DNA of 64,000 nucleotides, taken from the NCBI RefSeq assembly GCF_000699445.3, contig NC_067195.1:15757287-15821286 (forward strand), written 5' to 3'. Positions 57,755 through 64,000 of this stretch are shown here, in pieces. The position numbers and the translations under genes are program-made. The stretch comes from Schistosoma haematobium (taxonomy: Eukaryota > Platyhelminthes > Trematoda > Strigeidida > Schistosomatidae). The first letter of the stretch is position 1; every line of letters begins with the position of its first letter. The notes below the pieces were generated by a model. It saw nothing but the letters and a program-made list of their open reading frames with translations. It ran no database searches and was not told the DNA's origin.

Positions 57755-57865
57755 ACTTCAAAGATGGCTTATGAGATCTCTGTTCCTGATGCGTATAGGT
57801 ATAGGACGATTTTCGATCAACTTCAGCCAACCTATGGGAAATTATCTGGGGAAAAAATTAGAGAG
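57755..57865 (+). CDS. EPS15-like exon, first half of EH domain
   Basis: This is 111 nt (37 codons). The end at gag|gtttgt is fixed by joining to the next exon (KIRE|VFLK). The start at 57755 after ttcttag is the best in-frame AG, but the pyrimidine tract is poor; the preceding attcag would run into a stop. The donor gtttgt is weaker than usual. Confidence 0.7.
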
Positions 57866-60800
57866 GTTTGTGGAATTTTGTTTGCCGACTGCCATTAGTT
57901 TAGATTAATGTGATTCTGTTGAGCAACATTTTTTAACCTAGTGAAATTATTGCTTATTATATTGATTACAGTCCTAAGAAAGCTGGGAAACTATCATCTA
58001 TTGAATTGGTTGGAACGTCTGCAGTGCTTTAAGAATAGCTATTCTGTTATTTTTGGACGTAATCCTTTTTTCTCCGAACGCTATTGACTCCATTTGTCTT
58101 CATTTATCTGCGTGAATTAATTTTTAAATTAAAGTGGCAAATACTCCGGCATATCTGGAATCACTTACAATGTCGAAGACAGGAGTTTGAACACCATTCA
58201 TATACTTAAGTCTCAGTCCCTAGCTATCATACCCAGCTGTTGCGTAACGGATTTAAATCATAGTCTGGTACATGAATTAGCACTTCTTGTGGAAATACTA
58301 ATTTATTCCACATTTCATTTATAATCAAGTATCAATTATCACTGATATCCTCATAAAACATCTTGAAAATACAATGGTCCGCTCACGTCGGTCTGTACTC
58401 AAAGATTTAAAATTTCTTTCGCAGTTGCAAGAATAGCTGTTGTTATATGTAATACTTCCACAAGACATCGAACTTCTTTATTTTTAGTAATTTCCTTTCA
58501 AATGGGCATTAGTCCATCAACGATTAGGTAGTTTGGTTCAACTAGTTTATTCAGTCTCCATAGGTACATCACCTAAAAAGTAATACTGAACTTCCGTAAA
58601 AGTAGAATGTGTGTGTGGATAGCGTGCATATTTCTTATCCTAGTGCTGTAACCTTTTAACGTTTAAACAGTTTTATGATATTAAAAATCTATTCTAAACT
58701 AAAATTACTTAATTATTTGGCTATTCTAAACAGATGTTTCCGAACTACAACTGGCTACAATCAATGAAATAACGATAGTGATTAATTGAGAACAATTGAT
58801 ATGTTTTTACGCTGTTTCATTTATACACCGTCAAATACACAAAAGAATAAACTTATTGAGACCCGTGACTAAACTTTTTGTCATCAATATGCTATATATA
58901 GTTCCTGATTTGACCATTCGTTTTTTCCCAGGTATTTTTAAAGTTTCAGTTACCAGTTGAAACTCTTGGAAAAATATGGGACCTTTCAGATATTGATAAT
59001 GATGGTAGTCTAGATCAGAGCGAGTTCATTGTTGTAAGTTTAAAGTGATATTCGTAACTTAGTTTTTCATGCCTATAATCGTTATACTAAATTTCAGTAT
59101 AATTTTAATGCTGAGTGGTTATCTTAGGATTCTCGTCAAAATTTCACTGATTATTATTAGTTAGTGCTACTATGTCTGATATTTTCTTACGGTAGAGAAG
59201 TGTGTAATAACACTTATAGGTCTTAGTTCTCATTAAATAACCCTACTGGTTGGTTACTTATTGTCATCATTTTTATCGCCCCGGTGTGTTTTACTCGTGC
59301 CATTACTTATTTCAGTGGGTTCGTCTTCCCCAGCATAAGATTGTTTGAAAGGGTCCCGGGAACCCTTAAAACAAATGGTTTCCGCTTATGAAGTCATTGT
59401 TCTTTGGTGCAAGCCTTCTCAGAAAGCTCAGACTTCCTTATATGTTACATAATTATATACTCTGAATTGTCCTCCAATCATTTAACTAGCATTTGCTGCA
59501 AAGTTGACCAATTTGATTCGCATCAGCTGAATTAATTTTTTTCTAGTCAGACAATTGTGTATTAAATACTTCTTAGGTTGTTGAAATAACATCTAGATAA
59601 AAGTATGTGAAATAAATCATCAACCATCCAGTCATAAACAATGTAAGAACCTGATGCAAGTGAATATCGGCTCAAGTTGACGCATAAGTGACCAATCTTA
59701 TTGAATGTGGACGGTAATTAACTGTATCTCATTCTCTTACCTTCATCATTTATTATTTGTCAGTTTGAATCTTTAGTGATTCAGTTGTATCTCTGATATT
59801 CTACTATATTGTGTTCTAACCTTCACTTCCAGTCTGCAATTTGTATCAATACAGTCTGCGTTATTCATACCTCAATTCCAATTACTTAGTTTTAGTCACA
59901 TAAGTCAATCGTTTGCAACGTAGAACCTTGTAAGTGTGTACATTGGTTCAAGTTCATATATCCTATCAGCACAGCGCGATAAAATTATCAGGCCAAATCC
60001 CGGAATAACGTAGCTAGTAACAGTATCAGTGATAATAGAAAAATTACTCATCGAAGATACGATTCGAGAAGAAAATCTAAGTTGGTGAATTGAAAAAGAT
60101 TATGAGTCATTCCGAAGCTTAGAACTGGGAGAAGACAAAGAATTGATGCACCTGTGTCATTACAAACGATTTTGGGCCATATCATTCTAAGTCTCTAACC
60201 ACTGGTTACGAAAATCACGTGGGCTTCAACCAGGTATTTTACACCTGTTAACACACGAGTCAGTCCAATTGTCAGTGACTTCATGGAGTGATGCGGTGTT
60301 TTGGTTTGACCGCCCCTCGGATTCTTCCAGCTCACCCTTACACCAAACAACATCACCCGTCAAGGTAGGCAGTAGCTGGGTATATGTAACACATGTCCCA
60401 ACCACGTCAGATGATGAGAATTCGTTACCCCACCAACCGAATCGACATCTTTAACTTGTGCTCTATGCCTAACCTGGGCATTGATTACTTTGTGTTTCCA
60501 AAACACGAACAGTGCTTCGAAGACAAGCGTGATTGAATACTAGTGCTATCCTTAATGAGTATACTTCACATCCATAAAGTGAAACGGAGCAAACTGGTGC
60601 ACAGTAAACTCGTCCTTTGTTGGTAGATGAATATCTCTCCTACACCACAAGTGATGCAAGTTGACAAATGCCGATCGAGATTTCTGAGTTTGTGCTGAAA
60701 TTTCTTCAGATACCAGAGCACCAGGACTGATGAGGCTCCCAAGATAAGTAAAGCGGTCGGTACGTCCAACTAATTCACTCCCTAACATTAATTCAGGCGC

Positions 60801-61829
60801 CGACACATGCCAATTCCAAAGCAACATTTTTCATTTGGAGGGAAAGAATCGAATTCCAAACATACTTGCCTTGTAGCTTAACGGGGTCATAAGATTCCGG
60901 AATTTGCCATTCTCTTCACTGAATAGCGGTATATCTTCTGCGTATTCTAAGTCAACAAGTGAATCTCCTGGTAGAAGATAAAAGTGTTATTTCTGAAATT
61001 ATTTATTTGACAGAGTTAAATAAAGATGAGGAGAGCGGAAAACTTTGGGGAACACCGCTTGAAATAATCAATTTGGGTAACAGTTCTCCATAAGCTTGAA
61101 ATATTCGTGTGAAACTACACTTGTGGTGCGGGTTACTTATATTTATATAAGTAGTATATAAGGGTGGTCAGGCATAGAATGTATTTCAGCAGAAGATCGA
61201 TGAGGAAAGAACAGTAACGGAACGCAATTGGTATGAAAACGCATGAACAATGAAATCTGAAACAATGGATTGATGTTTGCGACAAGAACGGTCAAGTTTG
61301 AGATGATGGATTGATATTTTGCAAATTAACGATTTACTATACGGTTCTCAGATTTTGTTGAGATGCCCTGTAGTTTTGTGCTCAAATACATTCCATTGTC
61401 CTCACTCGTGTTCTTATTCACTACACACTGAGTATTGAAACGAGTTCGAATTTTTGTCAGGTTGTCAGGACACGGAAACCTTACTCCATACATCCTAAGT
61501 TTCTATACACCTTTAAATCTGTACAATTGTGTTTAGGATAATACAGCTTTTTTTAATTCGATAAATATTTATTACGATTTTGATTGTAGGCTATGCATTT
61601 GGTCCATCAATCACTGGAGGGTAAAATATTACCGGACAAACTACCAAAGAATTTAGTTCCTCCTGACAAAGAACATTATTTTTCAAACTCTACGTCTATT
61701 AATAATTCCATGTTGTGTTTACCGCCTATTACTAGTGATGCTGATTTTAATTTAGCACTAGTCCCTGTGCAGTCTACATCAGAATTAAATCCAAAACAGA
61801 GTACTGGATATTCATCAGCGCTTGTATCC
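57755..61829 (+). CDS. EPS15/EPS15L1-like EH-domain protein, three internal exons
   Basis: Predicted endocytic adaptor; EH domains bind NPF motifs in clathrin-coated pit proteins. Exons 57755-57865, 58932-59033 and 61590-61829 join in phase 0 (151 codons). They encode one EH domain: YRYRTIFDQLQPTYGKLSGE, then VFLKFQLPVETLGKIWDLSD, then an EF-hand loop DIDNDGSLDQSE with all usual calcium-ligand positions, then EFIVAMHLVHQSLEGKILPD and the proline-rich exit LPKNLVPPDK. Spacing and wording match EH2 of EPS15/EPS15L1 better than EH1 or EH3, from memory. EH1 and the coiled-coil/NPF regions were not found and lie elsewhere. The intron between the last two exons holds an RTE fragment. Confidence 0.85.
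57866..58931 (+). other. EPS15-like intron, nothing recognised
   Basis: AT-rich, no repeat identified. Confidence 0.4.
58932..59033 (+). CDS. EPS15-like exon, EH-domain core and EF loop
   Basis: This is 102 nt in phase 0. The acceptor is gttttttcccag and the donor is gtaagt. It encodes VFLKFQLPVETLGKIWDLSD and the EF-hand loop ending in EFIV. The WDLSD tryptophan is the family's NPF-pocket residue. Confidence 0.92.
60126..60909 (-). repeat. 784-bp duplicate (copy 2)
   Basis: Nearly identical to 27121-27904. This copy continues as RTE sequence beyond its right end, so it is the more complete one. It lies in an EPS15-like intron. Confidence 0.9.
60126..61090 (-). pseudogene. SR2-like RT fragment, decayed
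   Basis: From 61090 downward the minus strand reads a damaged [15 protein letters not shown] motif (SGVPQSFPLSSSLFN), then [20 protein letters not shown] where YADD has become YAED, then [20 protein letters not shown] and [20 protein letters not shown]. Loss of the second catalytic Asp confirms it is dead. Confidence 0.85.
61590..61829 (+). CDS. EPS15-like exon, end of EH domain and Ser-rich linker
   Basis: This is 240 nt in phase 0. The acceptor is gattgtag and the donor is gtgagt. It encodes AMHLVHQSLEGKILPDKLPK and NLVPPDKEHYF, then a Ser/Asn/Pro-rich linker, probably disordered. The gene continues beyond the donor, but no further exon was recognised before the RTE copy at 62258. Confidence 0.88.
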
Positions 61830-62257
61830 GTGAGTAATAAAATATTTCAATCTTCATTATTGATCCAGCTTAATGATTTCACTTATCATAAATATTAATT
61901 GATCCTTTTTTGATTTTACTCACTTAAATTTCTCTGCTTTTACTAGCATAAGGCAAACTGGTCTTGTAGTACTTTGAAACTTCGCTTTAATAATTCCGTC
62001 CGTAATATAGTACAGTGAATGCAGTTTACATTTCTACATATTACCGACTATTGTCTTATATAGCTGTTGTGTTCTTTTGCTGTCTAGTGTTCCCTGACCA
62101 CGATGGTCCCAGTTAACTCCCCCCAAATCAACACCATGTAAGAAGAGACGATGCATATTCCAGCAAACCTGAACAGCAGACATACAGAATTAGAAACTTT
62201 AGACTATGTATATAATTTACGTAAGAATATACCATCGCGATTCAACCACTATTTATT
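61830..62257 (+). other. EPS15-like intron, nothing recognised
   Basis: Sequence between the last recognised exon and the RTE copy, without features that I can name. Confidence 0.4.
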
Positions 62258-64000
62258 TATTTATTTGAACACATGAATATTGGTACAAGAGAGCGCCAAT
62301 ATATATGCGCCACACAAAACAATGAAAATTCGAAGAGAAGTACAAAAAAAAAACTAAGGAGCGCAAAAGAAAAAGAGAACAATAACGAAGAGATTGGTGT
62401 AAGGTAGTGTGGTAGTAACGAGGGAACGAAAAGGTACAATCAGAAGAAATCTTTCAGGTAAGGGAGACACAACCACTTTTTATGAAGAAAGTAAAAGAAG
62501 ATTACAGCAGGATCGCCACTGGCTTCTATTCTGAGCCATATCTGATAACGTCTCTAGCCACTGTGTAGCACCATCTCTCAGACCCCAACCAGGGAGTCGT
62601 GAAGGACCAACAGAAGCCAGCCCTTTGCAGCTTTCTTTCATCCCACGACACCATGTCATGCACTGACCACCTCTCCGCTTCTTCCAACCAGTCCCAGCGT
62701 CGGCAAATAATGCACGATGTGGAATTCTCTGGGACGACATTCGGAGAACATGTCCAAGCCACCGAAGTCGGTGTTTCAAGATGGTGACACCAATCGGATT
62801 ATCGTCTATGTGCCCGAACACACGATGCCGAACCTCTGCATTACTGACATGATGTTGCCACTGAATGTCAGCAATCCTTCGGAGACAGCGACGATCGAAC
62901 ACAGAGAGTCGTCTAACATCCTCAACTCGGAGAGACCAGGTTTCACAAGCATAGAGCAGAACTGCTCTCACCGACGCGTTGTAGATCCGACCTTTTACAA
63001 CCAGACTAACATCACGAAGGCGCCAAAGGTGGCCCAGATTGGCATAAGCCGCTCTGGCTTTCACTATACGTGCATTGATCTCATCACTCACACCCCCACC
63101 AGCACTTATGCAGCTACTTAGATACACGAACTTCTCGACTACTATCTGTTCACCGTCCAGGGTGAGTACAGGATTGGAATCCTGCCAGTCTTGTAGAAGT
63201 ACTTTGCACTTCGAAGGTGCAAAGCACATACCGTACCTACGGACACTGATTGCCAACTGATTAAGTGCGGATTGCATGCTTTGGGCATTATCGCACAGTA
63301 AGACAATATCGTCCGCATACTCAAGGTCAAGAAGTCTTTCTCCAGGCAACAGATCCACACCACCATTACTTACATTCATCAGAGCTGTTTCCAGAATGTC
63401 ATCGATGGCAAAGTTGAATGGTGAGATTGGGCAACACTGTCTAACCCCACTGCTCGAATGGAACAATGGAGAGAGGTGGTTGTATGCCCTCACTCTGCCT
63501 GAGGTGTTTGTATATAGGGCTTTTAGGATGTCAATAAACTTCTCAGACACACCCTTCTTCAATAGACAATCCCAGAGAACAGTCCTATCCAACGAATCGA
63601 AGGCAGCCCTAATGCCAAGAAACACTACGATTGTTGGCCTTTGATAAGTATTGCGGTGTTCTAACATTTGGCGGAGGGTGAAGATATGATCAATACATCC
63701 TCGACCGGAACGAAACCCAGCCTACTCCTCGCGAGTCAATCTTTCTCGGGTTTTGAACAACCTACGAAGAATGACGGAAGCCAATAGCTTGGACGCAATC
63801 GGAAGTAGACTTATCCCCCAATAGATGTTACAGGAACGACGTGAACCCTTTTTAAAAATAGGGACAACTATCGACTCATTCTATGACGTTGGTGGATCAG
63901 TCGTCACCGGCCATGGAGGGCAGGACAGTCTGACCGATGTTGCCGGAGCAGCAGGCCAGTTGAACTGCCCTTCGAAGAATCCTGCCTATCGTCCAAGACG
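62258..64000 (-). pseudogene. RTE-like non-LTR retrotransposon, 3' half, runs off the window
   Basis: Minus strand. From 64000: EN/RT linker with deletions, ESIVVPIFKKGSRRSCNIYW, then an amber stop in EE*AGFRSGRGCIDHIF, then an intact frame 63667-62480 (395 codons): RPTIVVFLGIRAAFDSLDRT, SGVRQCCPISPFNFAIDDIL, catalytic [54 protein letters not shown], and QWLETLSDMAQNRSQWRSCC. The 3' UTR ends at 62258 with tail ttcaaataaataaata, shared with the SINE at 30456. The leading RT motif R..AGPD is deleted. Confidence 0.9.

Overview
The window looks like a piece of a blood-fluke (Schistosoma) nuclear genome. It is AT-rich, host genes have small exons separated by kilobase introns, and those introns are packed with retrotransposons of types known from schistosomes: SR2/RTE-like and CR1-like non-LTR elements, Ty3/gypsy elements, Penelope-like elements and a Merlin-like DNA transposon. 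It also holds tRNA-related SINE-like repeats that carry hammerhead ribozymes, as in the schistosome Sm-alpha family. I do not assign a species.

Three host genes can be assembled. (1) On the + strand, seven exons between 2639 and 14368 encode the C-terminal 415 residues of a DCAF11/WDR23-like WD40 protein, a CUL4-DDB1 substrate receptor; its 5' exons are not recognised here. (2) On the - strand, five exons between 39718 and 15609 give a complete 237-residue RNF170-like membrane RING ubiquitin ligase. Its first intron is only 44 bp, while later introns reach 14 kb. The two genes converge, with about 1.2 kb between their stop codons. (3) On the + strand, three exons between 57755 and 61829 encode an EH domain closest to EH2 of EPS15/EPS15L1; the gene continues past the window.

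Layout. 1-14.4 kb: DCAF11-like gene, with broken coding relics and an LTR scrap at 0.66-1.86 kb, a very long CATA microsatellite, a 1-kb antisense 28S rRNA pseudogene and decayed hammerhead repeats in its introns. 14.4-15.6 kb: intergenic, with a head-to-head pair of hammerhead motifs. 15.6-39.7 kb: RNF170-like gene, whose introns hold a near-full-length SR2-like element with 13-bp target-site duplications, older RTE, Penelope-like, gypsy and Merlin remnants, and a nested SINE. 40-44.3 kb: CR1-like element with a PHD-type ORF1. 45-53.7 kb: transposon graveyard with a hammerhead foldback repeat, LTR-like direct repeats, a second gypsy element and an inverted segmental copy. 53.7-64 kb: EPS15-like gene with RTE fragments.

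No CRISPR, operon or prokaryotic-type system is present, and I see no clearly new molecular system. The most interesting items are the apparently intact hammerhead ribozyme lying between two perfect 80-bp inverted repeats (46385-46717), the antisense 28S fragment next to a coding exon, the inverted duplicate of a nested-transposon junction whose source and copy can be told apart, and the 44-bp intron needed to restore the RNF170 frame.
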